A stretch of 64,000 nucleotides of DNA from Sinorhizobium kostiense (GCF_017874595.1 NZ_JAGILA010000007.1:248001-312000), one strand, 5' to 3'; shown: positions 27,365 to 37,351, counted from the stretch's first letter. Notes: generated by a model from the letters alone, not told the origin. Translations and numbers: made by a program.

Positions 27365-29470
27365 CTAACCCGCACGCAGGAACCGGATCGCCTCGTCGCG
27401 CCGGTGGAGATAGAGCAGCATCCGCAGCGCCTCGCCGCGCTCGGATGTCAGATCCGGGTCGCGCTCGATGGCATAGGCGGCGTCCTTGCGCGCGATCTCG
27501 AGGAGGTCGGAATGGGCCTCCAGGCTGGCGATGCGGAAGCCGGGTGTCCCGGATTGGCGGGTACCGAGAAGTTCGCCTTCGCCGCGCAACTTCAGATCTT
27601 CCTCGGCAATGACGAAGCCGTCTTCCGTTTCCCTGAGGATCGAGAGGCGTGCGTGGCCGGCTTCGCTCAAGGGCGCCCTATAGAGGAGGATGCAGGTCGA
27701 GGCCTCGTCGCCACGACCGACCCGGCCGCGCAACTGGTGCAATTGCGCGAGCCCGAAGCGCTCTGCATGCTCGATCACCATAATGGTGGCGTCGGGAACG
27801 TCGACGCCGACCTCCACCACCGTCGTTGCCACGAGCACGCGAATTTGGCCGCTCTTGAAGGCAAGCATGATGGCATCCTTCTCTGGCCCCGCCATTCGGC
27901 CGTGGACCATGCCGACCGCATTGCCGAGACGGCGGACGAGGCTTTGATACCGCTCGTCGGCGGACATGACATCGGTCTCTTCCGACTCCTCGACGAGCGG
28001 GCAGATCCAATAGGCCTTCTTGCCTTGCTTCAGCGCCGCGTCCAGCCTGTCGATGATCTCGTCCGTCCGCTCGGTCGGTATTGTGACTGTCTGTATCGGT
28101 TTGCGGCCTGCGGGTTTCTCCGTCAGTTTCGACACGTCCATGTCGCCGAAGGCGGCGAGTACGAGCGTGCGCGGGATCGGCGTCGCCGTCATGACGAGCA
28201 TATGCGGGGATATTCCCTTGGCCGTCAGCCGCAGCCTCTGATGGACGCCGAAACGATGCTGCTCGTCGACGACCGCAAGCCCCAGCTGTCGGTAGTTCAC
28301 GGCCTCCTGGAAGAGGGCATGCGTGCCGATCAGCATCTGTGTCTCGCCGGAGGCGATGCGGTCGAGGACAGCATCGCGCTCCTTTCCCTTGGTCCGGCCG
28401 GTCAGGACATCGATGACGATGCCCCCCGGCGCCGCCATCTTCGAAAGCGTCGCATGGTGCTGCCGGGCGAGGATTTCCGTTGGCGCCATCAGTACCGCCT
28501 GGCCGCCGGATTCGACCGTCGCGAGCATTGCCATCAGTGCCACCGCCGTCTTGCCGGAACCGACGTCGCCCTGCAGCAGGCGCAGCATGCGCTCGCTGCC
28601 GGACATATCGGCGAGGATATCTCTCACGGCGGCCGATTGGCTCGCCGTCAAGGAGAATGGCAGGGCGGCAAGCACCGGGTTGCTCAGGGCGCCGGTCGCA
28701 TGGACCGGCGTGCCGGCGATCTTGCGCAACCGCTGGCGCACCAGCGAGAGCGAGAGCTGGCCCGCCAGGAACTCGTCATAAGCAAGGCGTCGGCGCGCCG
28801 GCGCCTGCGGGTCAAGGTCGGTTTCGTCGCGCGGCTCGTGAAGGCGCTGAAAGCTCTCCTTCGCGCTGCCGAATCCCTGCTGCGTCAGCAAAGTGTCATC
28901 GAGCCATTCCGGCAGGTCGGGAACACGCGCCACTGCCGCCTCGATGGTCTTGCGGAGCGCCCTTGGGGCGAGCCCGGCCGTCAGGCCATAGACGGGCTCG
29001 ATGAGCGGCAGATTTTCCGCTTCGGTCGCACGGACCATGTAGTCCGGATGCACCATCGACGCGCGGCCATTGAACCAGTCGACCTTGCCGCTGACGGTCA
29101 CCGTTTCGTCGAGGGGCAGCGCTTTCTCCAGCCAGTTTCCCTTGATACGGAAGAAGGTCAGCGCCAACTCGCCGGTCTCGTCGTGCAGGAAGACGCGATA
29201 GGGCACGTTCGGCCGGCCGCGCGGCGGCGGCTGGTGCCGGTCGACGCGTCCGGTGATCGTGACGATCGCTCCTTGCGGTGCGTAGGCAATGCCGGGTTGC
29301 CGGCGACGGTCGATCACCGAATAGGGGGCGTGAAAGAGAAGGTCGACCACCCGGCAATCATCAATCGTCTCGCGTCCGAGGAGACGCGCGTAGAGCTCGC
29401 CGGTTTTCGGGCCGATACCGGGCAAAGTGTCGAGCGGCGAAAACAGCGGATCGAGCAGGGCAGGGCGCAT
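27365..29470 (-). CDS. recG: ATP-dependent DNA helicase RecG
   Basis: The 701-residue protein is full length for RecG. It has an N-terminal OB-fold wedge domain (IVTITGRVDRHQPPPRGRPN), then superfamily 2 helicase motifs: LLQGDVGSGKTAVALMA (Walker A), VVDEQHRFGVHQR (motif II), TATPIPRTL (III) and a late QLRGRVGRG (VI). It regresses stalled replication forks and processes Holliday junctions. The ATG at 29470 gives MRPALLDPLFSPL; the upstream extension is not conserved-looking. Divergent from sdhE, and downstream of it lies the arsC remnant. Confidence 0.96.
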   Translation of the reverse strand: MRPALLDPLFSPLDTLPGIGPKTGELYARLLGRETIDDCRVVDLLFHAPYSVIDRRRQPGIAYAPQGAIVTITGRVDRHQPPPRGRPNVPYRVFLHDETGELALTFFRIKGNWLEKALPLDETVTVSGKVDWFNGRASMVHPDYMVRATEAENLPLIEPVYGLTAGLAPRALRKTIEAAVARVPDLPEWLDDTLLTQQGFGSAKESFQRLHEPRDETDLDPQAPARRRLAYDEFLAGQLSLSLVRQRLRKIAGTPVHATGALSNPVLAALPFSLTASQSAAVRDILADMSGSERMLRLLQGDVGSGKTAVALMAMLATVESGGQAVLMAPTEILARQHHATLSKMAAPGGIVIDVLTGRTKGKERDAVLDRIASGETQMLIGTHALFQEAVNYRQLGLAVVDEQHRFGVHQRLRLTAKGISPHMLVMTATPIPRTLVLAAFGDMDVSKLTEKPAGRKPIQTVTIPTERTDEIIDRLDAALKQGKKAYWICPLVEESEETDVMSADERYQSLVRRLGNAVGMVHGRMAGPEKDAIMLAFKSGQIRVLVATTVVEVGVDVPDATIMVIEHAERFGLAQLHQLRGRVGRGDEASTCILLYRAPLSEAGHARLSILRETEDGFVIAEEDLKLRGEGELLGTRQSGTPGFRIASLEAHSDLLEIARKDAAYAIERDPDLTSERGEALRMLLYLHRRDEAIRFLRAG

Positions 29471-29589
29471 CGGATGAAACTGCAATGATAATTCCGACTT
29501 TGGCAAGGCTGACAACCCGCTTTCCAGCGTTTATAGAGCGCCTGTTCGTGGGATCCGCCGTTGGAGGCGGATGGCAGGAAGGACGTTTC

Positions 29590-29883
29590 ATGACCGGCAT
29601 TTCGCGCACGAGCGCCGATCTCGACCCGCGTCGGCGCCGGATCCTCTTTCGCGCCTGGCATCGCGGCATTCGCGAGATGGACCTGATCCTCGGTCAATTC
29701 GCGGAAGCCGAGATCGCGACCCTCTCCGATGCGGAGCTTGATGAGCTCGAAACGATCATGCGCGAGGAAGACAACGACCTCGTTCGCTGGATCACGGGAG
29801 AAAAGCCGCTGCCGCAGCATTATGCAACGGCGCTGTTCGCGCGGATTGCTGCCTATCGCCCTGACTTCGATCCCGTTCGCTAG
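29590..29883 (+). CDS. sdhE: FAD assembly factor SdhE
   Basis: The 97-residue protein has RRRRILFRAWHRGIREMDLILGQF, containing the RGxxExD-type motif (here HRGIREMD) of the SdhE/Sdh5/YgfY family, then DELETIMREEDNDLVRWITG. It promotes covalent FAD attachment to succinate dehydrogenase. The start ATG at 29590 is chosen over a much longer open frame that runs back into recG. mfd follows 86 bases downstream on the same strand; the recG-sdhE-mfd order is common in rhizobia. Confidence 0.92.
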   Translation: MTGISRTSADLDPRRRRILFRAWHRGIREMDLILGQFAEAEIATLSDAELDELETIMREEDNDLVRWITGEKPLPQHYATALFARIAAYRPDFDPVR

Positions 29884-29969
29884 CGCATCGGCCCCAAATA
29901 TCGGAACCGACGCGCAGAATCAAAGAGACACAGCGCGCGGCCCCGTAAGAGAGACGGAATAGGACGACG

Positions 29970-32900
29970 ATGATACCTGGCTTTGACGCGAAGAGGATTC
30001 TGGCGGCAACGCGGGAGGTGACGATCGGGCCGGTGCCTTCCGGCGCCGAGGCGCTGATCCTCGCGGATCTGGCGCGAGCCGGAGCGCCGGTCGCTTATTT
30101 TCTATCGGACGGCCAGCGCATCGCCGATCTCGAGCAGGTCCTAGGCTTCGTCGCTCCCGACATCCCCGTGCTGACCTTGCCGGGGTGGGACTGCCTGCCC
30201 TACGACCGCGTGTCGCCGAGTGCGGATACCTCGGCAAGAAGACTGGCCGCATTGAGCGCACTGATCGAGCATCGGGCAAAGCCGCATCCGGCGATCGTTC
30301 TGGTCACCGTCAATGCCGCGCTTCAGAAGATCTCTCCGCAACAGGTGATCGAAAGCTTGGCCTTTTCGGCGCGGCCGGGCAATCAGGTGCGCATGGACGA
30401 TCTCGCGGCACGGCTGGAGCGCAACGGCTTCGAGCGGGTACCGACCGTGCGGGAAGTTGGCGAATATGCGCTGCGCGGCGGCATCCTCGACGTCTATGTG
30501 CCGGGCGGCGCGGAGCCGCTGCGCCTCGACTTCTTCGGTGATACGCTGGAGACGATCCGCTCCTTCGATCCGGTGAGCCAGCGGACCACCGGACAAGTGC
30601 GCTCCCTCGATCTCAATCCGATGAGCGAGGTGTCTCTGACGCCGGAGACCATCAGCCATTTCCGCAAGCAATATCTCTCGCTGTTTGGCGCGGCGACCCG
30701 CGACGATGCGCTGTATCAGGCGGTGTCCGAGGGACGGCGCTATGCCGGAATGGAGCACTGGCTGCCGCTTTTCTATGACCGGCTGGAAACGGTGTTCGAC
30801 TATCTCGAAGGTTTCCGCCTCGTAACCGATCACCTGGCGCGCGAGGCGGCAACTGAGCGTGCGAAGCTGATCCTCGATTATTACGATGCGCGGCTGGCCT
30901 CGGCGTCTCCCGGCAAGTCCCAGATGACCCAGGGCACGCCCTACAAGCCGGTGCCGCCGGAATTGCTTTATCTAACCGCCAAAGGCTTCGGCGCCGCGCT
31001 GACGGAGCGCAACGCCGTGCGCCTGTCGCCGTTCCTGGAGCATGAGGGCGAGGCGCGCCAGGTCGTCGCCATCGAGGCGCGCCAGGGTGTGCGCTGGGCA
31101 AAGCCTGCCGGCGAGGAAAGCGATGGCGAACGGGCCAATGTCTTCGATCAGGCGGTCAAGCACATCGCCGAGAAGCGGGCAAAGGGTGCGAAGGTCATCA
31201 TTTCCGGTTGGACCGAGGGATCGCTCGACCGCCTGCTCCAGGTACTGTCCGAGCACGGCCTCGCCAATATCCGGCCCATCAAGGTGCTGTCCGACCTGCG
31301 CTCGCTGAAGCCGGGCGAGGCGGCTTCGGCAGTCCTGAGCCTTGAAGCGGGATTCGAGACCGGCGATCTCCTCGTCATCGGCGAGCAGGACATCCTCGGC
31401 GACCGGCTGGTGCGCCGCGCAAAGCGTCGCAAGCGCGGCGCCGATTTCATTGCCGAGGTGACGGGCCTCGACGAAGGAAGCTATGTCGTCCATGCCGAGC
31501 ACGGCATCGGTCGCTTCGTCGGTCTGCGCACAATCGAGGCAGCCGGCGCGCCGCATGACTGTCTTGAACTCGTCTATGCCGAGGACGCCAAGCTCTTCCT
31601 GCCGGTGGAGAACATCGAACTCCTGTCGCGCTATGGTTCGGAGGGCACGGACGCGATCCTGGACAAGCTCGGCGGCGTCGCCTGGCAGGCGCGCAAGGCC
31701 AAGCTCAAGAAACGGCTGCTCGACATGGCCGGCGGCCTCATCCGCATCGCCGCCGAACGCCACACGCGGCACGCGCCGGTCCTCGCGGCGCATGACGGCG
31801 TCTATGACGAATTCTCCGCACGCTTCCCCTATGACGAGACCGAGGACCAGTTGAACTCGATCGAGGCGGTCCGCGACGATCTCGGCAGCGGCCGGCCGAT
31901 GGACCGTCTCGTCTGCGGCGACGTCGGTTTCGGCAAGACGGAGGTGGCACTGCGTGCGGCCTTCATTGCGGCGATGAACGGCGTGCAGGTGGCCGTCGTC
32001 GTCCCGACGACCTTGCTCGCGCGTCAGCATTTCAAGACCTTCGCCGAGCGTTTCCGCGGGTTGCCGGTGCGCATCCAGCAGGCCTCTCGCCTTGTCGGCT
32101 CGAAGGAACTGGCACTGACCAAGAAGGAAGTCGCGGATGGCAAGACCGACATCGTCATCGGCACCCATGCGCTGCTTGGTTCATCGATCAAGTTCGCCAA
32201 TCTCGGCCTGCTCATCATCGACGAAGAGCAGCATTTCGGCGTCAAGCACAAGGAGCGGCTCAAGGAGCTGAAGACCGACATCCATGTGCTGACGCTCTCG
32301 GCGACACCGATCCCCCGTACGCTGCAGCTTGCGCTGACCGGCGTTCGCGAATTGTCGCTGATCACGACGCCGCCGGTCGACCGCATGGCGGTGCGCACCT
32401 TCATCTCGCCCTTCGACGCGCTGGTGATCCGCGAGACGCTCATGCGCGAGCATTATCGCGGCGGCCAGAGCTTCTATGTCTGCCCGCGTGTGAGCGATCT
32501 GTCGGAGGTTCATGATTTCCTGAGGAGCGACGTACCCGAGTTGAAGGTGGCCGTCGCGCACGGTCAGATGCCGGCGACCGAACTCGAAGACATCATGAAC
32601 GCCTTCTATGAAGGCCGCTACGATGTGCTGCTTTCGACGACGATCGTCGAATCGGGTCTGGACGTCCCGACCGCCAACACGCTCATCGTGCATCGCGCCG
32701 ACATGTTCGGGCTGGCGCAGCTCTACCAGCTGCGCGGCCGGGTCGGACGCTCGAAGGTGCGCGCCTTTGCGCTGTTCACGCTTCCCGTCAACAAGACTCT
32801 GACGGGGCCGGCGGAGCGCCGGCTGAAGGTGTTGCAGTCGCTCGACACGCTCGGCGCCGGCTTCCAGCTTGCAAGCCACGACCTCGATATTCGCGGCGCC

Positions 32901-33476
32901 GGCAACCTGCTTGGCGAAGAGCAGTCCGGCCATATCAAGGAGGTCGGCTTCGAGCTTTACCAGCAGATGCTCGAGGAGGCGGTCGCCGAACTTAAGGGCG
33001 AAGAGGAAATCCATGACACCGGCTGGTCGCCGCAGATATCGGTCGGCACGCCGGTCATGATTCCGGAAGATTACGTTCCCGATCTCAATCTCCGCCTCGG
33101 GCTCTATCGCCGTCTCGGCGAACTGACCGACCTCAAGGAAATCGACGGCTTCGGCGCCGAGCTGATCGACCGCTTCGGTCCGCTGCCGATCGAGGTCCAG
33201 CACCTGTTGAAGATCGTCTACATCAAGTCGCTTTGCCGCTCGGCGAATGTCGAGAAGCTCGACGCCGGCCCGAAAGGGGTCGTGGTCCAGTTCCGCAACA
33301 AGGAGTTTCCAAATCCCGCGGCTCTCGTCGGCTACATCGCCAAGCAGGGAACGCTTACGAAGATCCGGCCGGACCAGAGCATCTTCTTCCAGCGCGAGCT
33401 CGCGACACCGGACAAGCGGCTTTCGGGTGCGGCCATGGTGATGACGCAGCTGGCGGGGCTTGCGAAGGCCGGGTGA
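29970..33476 (+). CDS. mfd: Transcription-repair coupling factor
   Basis: The 1,168-residue protein has full Mfd length. It has an N-terminal UvrB-homology region (PVLTLPGWDCLPYDRVSPS, RMDDLAARLERNGFERV), an RNA-polymerase-interacting region (YVVHAEHGIGRFVGL, about 510-525), and a RecG-like translocase with CGDVGFGKTEVALRAAF (Walker A), IIDEEQHFGVKHKE and SATPIPRTLQLAL, then YQLRGRVGRS and the TRCF C-terminal domain. It removes stalled RNA polymerase and recruits UvrA. AGGACGACG sits before the ATG. Confidence 0.97.
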   Translation: MIPGFDAKRILAATREVTIGPVPSGAEALILADLARAGAPVAYFLSDGQRIADLEQVLGFVAPDIPVLTLPGWDCLPYDRVSPSADTSARRLAALSALIEHRAKPHPAIVLVTVNAALQKISPQQVIESLAFSARPGNQVRMDDLAARLERNGFERVPTVREVGEYALRGGILDVYVPGGAEPLRLDFFGDTLETIRSFDPVSQRTTGQVRSLDLNPMSEVSLTPETISHFRKQYLSLFGAATRDDALYQAVSEGRRYAGMEHWLPLFYDRLETVFDYLEGFRLVTDHLAREAATERAKLILDYYDARLASASPGKSQMTQGTPYKPVPPELLYLTAKGFGAALTERNAVRLSPFLEHEGEARQVVAIEARQGVRWAKPAGEESDGERANVFDQAVKHIAEKRAKGAKVIISGWTEGSLDRLLQVLSEHGLANIRPIKVLSDLRSLKPGEAASAVLSLEAGFETGDLLVIGEQDILGDRLVRRAKRRKRGADFIAEVTGLDEGSYVVHAEHGIGRFVGLRTIEAAGAPHDCLELVYAEDAKLFLPVENIELLSRYGSEGTDAILDKLGGVAWQARKAKLKKRLLDMAGGLIRIAAERHTRHAPVLAAHDGVYDEFSARFPYDETEDQLNSIEAVRDDLGSGRPMDRLVCGDVGFGKTEVALRAAFIAAMNGVQVAVVVPTTLLARQHFKTFAERFRGLPVRIQQASRLVGSKELALTKKEVADGKTDIVIGTHALLGSSIKFANLGLLIIDEEQHFGVKHKERLKELKTDIHVLTLSATPIPRTLQLALTGVRELSLITTPPVDRMAVRTFISPFDALVIRETLMREHYRGGQSFYVCPRVSDLSEVHDFLRSDVPELKVAVAHGQMPATELEDIMNAFYEGRYDVLLSTTIVESGLDVPTANTLIVHRADMFGLAQLYQLRGRVGRSKVRAFALFTLPVNKTLTGPAERRLKVLQSLDTLGAGFQLASHDLDIRGAGNLLGEEQSGHIKEVGFELYQQMLEEAVAELKGEEEIHDTGWSPQISVGTPVMIPEDYVPDLNLRLGLYRRLGELTDLKEIDGFGAELIDRFGPLPIEVQHLLKIVYIKSLCRSANVEKLDAGPKGVVVQFRNKEFPNPAALVGYIAKQGTLTKIRPDQSIFFQRELATPDKRLSGAAMVMTQLAGLAKAG

Positions 33477-33543
33477 AAAGGGAAGATGGGTGGTGCGGCC
33501 ACCGCGCGGGCGGAAACTCGCTCTAGATTGCCGGTCTTCCGCA

Positions 33544-33712
33544 AAACCCCTACCCACAAGGGGGAGGGGCTTTGCGCCCCCGGCGCTCTCCTGCAGCCCC
33601 GGCGCTCTCCTGCAATTGCAGCAACTTGGCGTCCGTTGCGACGCGCGATGTGGCAGGGAGCGCGCGGCAAGTTAAGTCCCTCCCCCTTGGAGGGAGGGGT
33701 TTTCCCTTAACC
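33544..33712. repeat. Intergenic mosaic repeat with internal duplication
   Basis: The block between mfd and the DsbA-type gene begins AAACCCCTACCCACAAGGGG and ends near CTTGGAGGGAGGGGTTTT, so the ends are imperfect inverted repeats (AAACCCCT against AGGGGTTTT). Inside, a 19-base unit CCCCGGCGCTCTCCTGCA plus one base is repeated in tandem at 33578-33596 and 33597-33615. This resembles rhizobial intergenic mosaic elements; the name is from memory, not a search. Confidence 0.6.
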
Positions 33713-33713
33713 G

Positions 33714-34379
33714 TCAATGCGCCGGGCGAGCCGCTTTCATCGCAGCAATTTCCCGGAGCGCGCTGGTCAGCACCTCGACCGACTGAGCGCCCATCACCGC
33801 ATATTGCTGGTCGAGGATGAAGCAGGGAACACCGCTCACGCCCATTTCGCGTGCCATCGCGATCTCCTGTCCGACGGAATCCTTGTCCGCCGCAGAAGGG
33901 AGAAGGGCGGCAATGACCGGCCGGTCGAGCCCCGCCTCCTCGGCAATGTCGAGCAGGACCGCGTGGTCGCCGACATTTTTGCCTTCCTCGAAGTTGGCCT
34001 TGAACAGCAGGCGCACGACCTCGGCCTGGACAGCCGGGCCGCTGGTGGCGGCCCAGCGGATCAGGCGATGCGCGTCGAGTGTGTTCGGGCTGACCTTTAC
34101 CGCGTCGAAATCGAAGGCGATGCCGACGTCGCGCCCGAGTTCCTCGAGCATTTCGTGGGCACGGTCGACGGCCTCCTGGCCGCCGAGCTTGGCGGCAAGA
34201 TGCCGTTTGTGGTCGACGCCTTCCGGCGGCAGGTCGGGATTGAGCTGGTAGGGCCGCCACTGGATTGCGACCTGCACCTCCCCGGCGACGTTGGCGATCG
34301 CCTCTTCGAGGCGGTTCTTGCCGAGATAGCACCACGGGCAGACGACGTCCGAGACGATATCGATATTGACGGTTTCCAT
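33714..34379 (-). CDS. DsbA family oxidoreductase (FrnE-like)
   Basis: The 221-residue protein has a thioredoxin fold with the active site V-C-P-W-C-Y-L-G (Cys14, Cys17) at the end of the first strand, a helical insertion, and the cis-Pro loop MGVSGVPCFIL. There is no signal peptide, so it is cytoplasmic, as in the FrnE/2-hydroxychromene-2-carboxylate isomerase-like branch. It probably acts on disulphides or in glutathione-dependent chemistry; the substrate is unknown. The stop codon lies at the end of the mosaic repeat. Confidence 0.88.
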   Translation of the reverse strand: METVNIDIVSDVVCPWCYLGKNRLEEAIANVAGEVQVAIQWRPYQLNPDLPPEGVDHKRHLAAKLGGQEAVDRAHEMLEELGRDVGIAFDFDAVKVSPNTLDAHRLIRWAATSGPAVQAEVVRLLFKANFEEGKNVGDHAVLLDIAEEAGLDRPVIAALLPSAADKDSVGQEIAMAREMGVSGVPCFILDQQYAVMGAQSVEVLTSALREIAAMKAARPAH

Positions 34380-34400
34380 GGTGGCGGCTTTCCTCTTTCG

Positions 34401-34477
34401 CTAAAGCGCATCGCTTCACGCTTTAGGCGGCATGCATTGAAACAGCGACATAGGCCGCCCTGCCGCGGCTTTCAATG
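34401..34477. repeat. Two intergenic dyads between the DsbA-type and binding-protein genes
   Basis: CTAAAGCG and CGCTTTAG (34401-34408 and 34419-34426) form one dyad, and CATTGAAA and TTTCAATG (34435-34442 and 34470-34477) form a second, larger one. The pattern resembles rhizobial palindromic repeats; there is no T-run indicating a simple terminator. Confidence 0.45.
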
Positions 34478-34498
34478 CGTTACCGATTGGATACCAGC

Positions 34499-36340
34499 TT
34501 ACTGCGCGCGCTCGTCCCACCAGGTCGGCAGCTGGTAGCCGTAGAGCGGCACCGGGTCCGGCCGGCCGATATGCTTCCATCGGGCGATCCATTGGGCGTC
34601 GAGGTGATAGAGCGGCACGAGGTAGGAATTGTTGACGAGCAGCCTGTCATGGGCGCGCACGGCGGAGGTGAAATCCTCGGGCGTTTTCGCCTGCAGGATA
34701 TTGTTGATCAGCTTATCGACGTCCTTGTCGGCCACGCCGGCAAAATTTTCGCTGCCTTGCCTGTCGCGCGATTGCGAGCCCCAGCGCCCGACCTGCTCCA
34801 CGCCCGGGGAAAGCGAGGACGGGTAGGATTTGATGATCACGTCGTAATCGAAGGATTGGCTTCGCAGCTGGTACTGGGAATCATCCACTGTGCGCACGGT
34901 TGCCGTGATGCCGAGCGGCGCCAGGAATCGCTGGTAGGCGAGCGCGATCTTCTCCTGTCCCGCATTCTGGCTCATGATCTCGAAGGTGAGCGGGGCGCCC
35001 GACTTCTCATTGACCATCTTGCCGTCCTTGATCACGTAGCCGGCCTCCCGAAGCAGCGTCACCGCTTCCCTCAGCACGTTGCGGTCGCGGCCGGATCCGT
35101 CGGTGACGGGAAGGCGGTATGTTCCGTCGAGGATCGCGGGATTGATGCGCTCTCTCACGTCGCCCATCAGTTCGAGCTCGCGGTCATCCGCAGCGACGCC
35201 CAGGAACGAAAGCGACGAGTTCTGCCAGTAGCTCTGGGTTCGCGTATAGGCACCGTCGAAAAGGTTCTTGTTCACCCATTCGAAGTCGAAGACGAGGGCA
35301 AGGCCTTGGCGGAGCTTGATGTTGTCGAACATCGGCCTGCGGGTGTTGAAGACGAAGCCGAGCATGCCGGAAGGGGTCTTCGGCTTGAAAGTCTCCTTGA
35401 TCACGTCGCCGGAGCGAACGGCAGGGAAATCATAGGCGCGTGCCCATTTGGTGGCGCTGCCTTCGGGGTAGACGTCGACCTCGCCCTTCTTGAAGGCCTC
35501 GAACAGGGTGTTCTCCTGCAGGAAATACTCGACCGAAATCTCGTCGTAATTGTCGACGCCGATTTTCGAGGGCAGGTCCTTGCCCCAATAGTCGGGATTG
35601 CGTCGGTAGACGATCCGCTCGCCGGGCCTCACCTCGGCTACCCGATAGGGGCCAGAACCGAGCGGCGGCTCGAGTGTGGTCCGATCGAACGTCTCGACAT
35701 CGATTGCGTGCTTCGGCAGCACTGGCGAAAGCGCGAGCAAGAGGGGGAATTCGCGGTCGGCGTCCTCGTTCAAGGTGAAGCGGACGCTGCGCTCGCCGAC
35801 TTTCTCCATCTTCGCCACCTTCGACAGGCGATTGCTGAAGGGCGCGCGGCCCTTGTCGCGCAGCAGTTCGAAGGAGAAGATTACATCGTCGACGGTCACC
35901 GGTTGACCGTCGGCCCAGCGGGCCTTGGGGTTCAGATTGAACTGGATGAAGGTGCGGTCGTCGTCCCACTCGACCGATTCCGCCAGCAGGCCGTACATTG
36001 TGAAGGGTTCGTCCTGCGAGCGCTGCATAAGCGACTCGTAGACCAGGTTGCCGAATCCCGGGTCCCACATTCCACGCGCGGTCGTGCGCATGCTCTTCAG
36101 GATGAAGGGGTTCAGGCTGTCGAACGTGCCGACGACGCCATAGGCGATCTTGCCGCCCTTTTTCGCATCCGGATTGACATAGGGAAAGTGCTTGAAATCC
36201 GCCGGCAAGGCAGGCTTGCCGTGCATGGCGATGGAGTGCACCGGCTCGGCAGCTGCGTGATGGACGAGTGGGCCGGTCGCCAGAAGCATTACCAGGCCGG
36301 AGAGAAATGCGCGCAACTTGACCTCCCGTGGGATCCGCAT
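34499..36340 (-). CDS. Family 5 extracellular solute-binding protein (YejA-like)
   Basis: The 613-residue precursor has a signal peptide (about 1-31, ending HHAAAEP). The mature protein has the SBP_bac_5 features YVNPDAKKGGKIAYGVVGTFDSLNPFI and ARWADGQPVTVDDVIFSFELLRDKG, and the HGKPALPADFKHFPY start typical of YejA, the binding component for microcin C-type and long peptides. Permease and ATPase genes (yejB, yejE, yejF) are not adjacent, so it is an orphan in this window. It is divergent from the ialB-family gene. Confidence 0.87.
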   Translation of the reverse strand: MRIPREVKLRAFLSGLVMLLATGPLVHHAAAEPVHSIAMHGKPALPADFKHFPYVNPDAKKGGKIAYGVVGTFDSLNPFILKSMRTTARGMWDPGFGNLVYESLMQRSQDEPFTMYGLLAESVEWDDDRTFIQFNLNPKARWADGQPVTVDDVIFSFELLRDKGRAPFSNRLSKVAKMEKVGERSVRFTLNEDADREFPLLLALSPVLPKHAIDVETFDRTTLEPPLGSGPYRVAEVRPGERIVYRRNPDYWGKDLPSKIGVDNYDEISVEYFLQENTLFEAFKKGEVDVYPEGSATKWARAYDFPAVRSGDVIKETFKPKTPSGMLGFVFNTRRPMFDNIKLRQGLALVFDFEWVNKNLFDGAYTRTQSYWQNSSLSFLGVAADDRELELMGDVRERINPAILDGTYRLPVTDGSGRDRNVLREAVTLLREAGYVIKDGKMVNEKSGAPLTFEIMSQNAGQEKIALAYQRFLAPLGITATVRTVDDSQYQLRSQSFDYDVIIKSYPSSLSPGVEQVGRWGSQSRDRQGSENFAGVADKDVDKLINNILQAKTPEDFTSAVRAHDRLLVNNSYLVPLYHLDAQWIARWKHIGRPDPVPLYGYQLPTWWDERAQ

Positions 36341-36558
36341 AGGGCCGATTCAGGCACGTTACCAATGCGCATGCATATTTCAAAGAAGTGCAAAAAAAGC
36401 AACGAAACACTGGATAAACCGCACGAGCCAATGTAACAGGTGTTTCCGGAATCGGGGCCATTCAAAAGCCTCATTTGGCCAACAGGACAACGGCGGCTGA
36501 CGATATTCACCAGCGGAACGGCATGTTTCGTGACCGGATTTCAGGAGACGGAATCACA

Positions 36559-37188
36559 ATGGACTTCAATTCGAACTTCACCATACGCGCGGGAATGGCA
36601 GCGCTGGCGCTCACAGTAGCAGCCGCCGGCGCGCCTGGTATCGCGTCCGCGCAGCAGGCGGGGGGCAGGACGCCGCAGGGTTGGTTCAAGGTCTGCACGA
36701 AGCAGGAGGACAACGACGTCTGCATCGTCCAGAACCTGCTCACCGCCAATAACGGACAGCTTGTCACCGCGGTCGGCCTGATCAGCGTCTCCGGTAAGGT
36801 CAATCGCAAGGTCGTGCAGGTTTCCGTGCCCTCCGCGCGCATGATTCCGCCGGGCGTTCAGATGCAGATCGACGGCGGCAAGGGCGTCAAGCTCGACTAC
36901 GCCATCTGCATGCCCGACAAGTGCGTTGCCGAAGCACCGCTGTCCGATGCACTGATCAGCAGCCTCAAGAAGGGCAACGAGGTCGTCTTCACCTCCGTTA
37001 ACTTCCAGCGCGCTCCCAACCCGATCAAGATGACGCTGGAAGGTTTCACCGGCGTTTTTGACGGCGAGCCGATCGAACAATCGCAGCTCGAAGAGCGCCA
37101 GCGCCTGCTGCAGGAAGAAATGCAGAAGAAGGCCGAAGACGCGCGCAAGAAGCTGGAAGAGGCGCAGAAGGCTGCCAAGCAGCAGTAA
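36559..37188 (+). CDS. Invasion-associated locus B (IalB) family protein
   Basis: The 209-residue precursor has a signal peptide (about 1-34, ending ASAQQ). A beta-rich IalB domain follows with FKVCTKQEDNDVCIVQNLL, IPPGVQMQIDGGKGVKLDYAICMPDKCVAE and FTSVNFQ. Four Cys in pairs could form disulphides. The last 30 residues are a charged coiled coil (EERQRLLQEEMQKKAEDARK). The ATG at 36559 with AGGAGACGG upstream is preferred to a longer start. A strong terminator follows. IalB proteins are widespread in alphaproteobacteria; the biochemical role is unclear and invasion need not be implied. Confidence 0.87.
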   Translation: MDFNSNFTIRAGMAALALTVAAAGAPGIASAQQAGGRTPQGWFKVCTKQEDNDVCIVQNLLTANNGQLVTAVGLISVSGKVNRKVVQVSVPSARMIPPGVQMQIDGGKGVKLDYAICMPDKCVAEAPLSDALISSLKKGNEVVFTSVNFQRAPNPIKMTLEGFTGVFDGEPIEQSQLEERQRLLQEEMQKKAEDARKKLEEAQKAAKQQ

Positions 37189-37217
37189 TCCTCTTATCAC
37201 TCAGTGAGAAATTCTAG

Positions 37218-37242
37218 CGCCCGGCTTTGTCCGGGCGTTTTC
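37218..37242 (+). terminator. Rho-independent terminator after the IalB-family gene
   Basis: CGCCCGG, loop CTTTGT, CCGGGCG, then TTTTC. It starts 29 bases after the stop codon. Confidence 0.85.
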
Positions 37243-37351
37243 GTGAGTCGATGGCGTAGTCTATTCACCCGAATCCCGCGCGTGCGAATCCCGCCACATG
37301 AAAAAGGCGCGAGCGGTTGCCGGCTCACGCCCTGACCTTCGACCTCAACGG

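Noticed and set aside
27404..29488. Plus-strand open frame of about 690 codons
   Set aside because: Antisense to recG, with no family-like sequence; the recG frame carries all helicase motifs.
34475..36436. Plus-strand open frame of about 650 codons
   Set aside because: Antisense to the YejA-like binding-protein gene, which has a signal peptide and family motifs.
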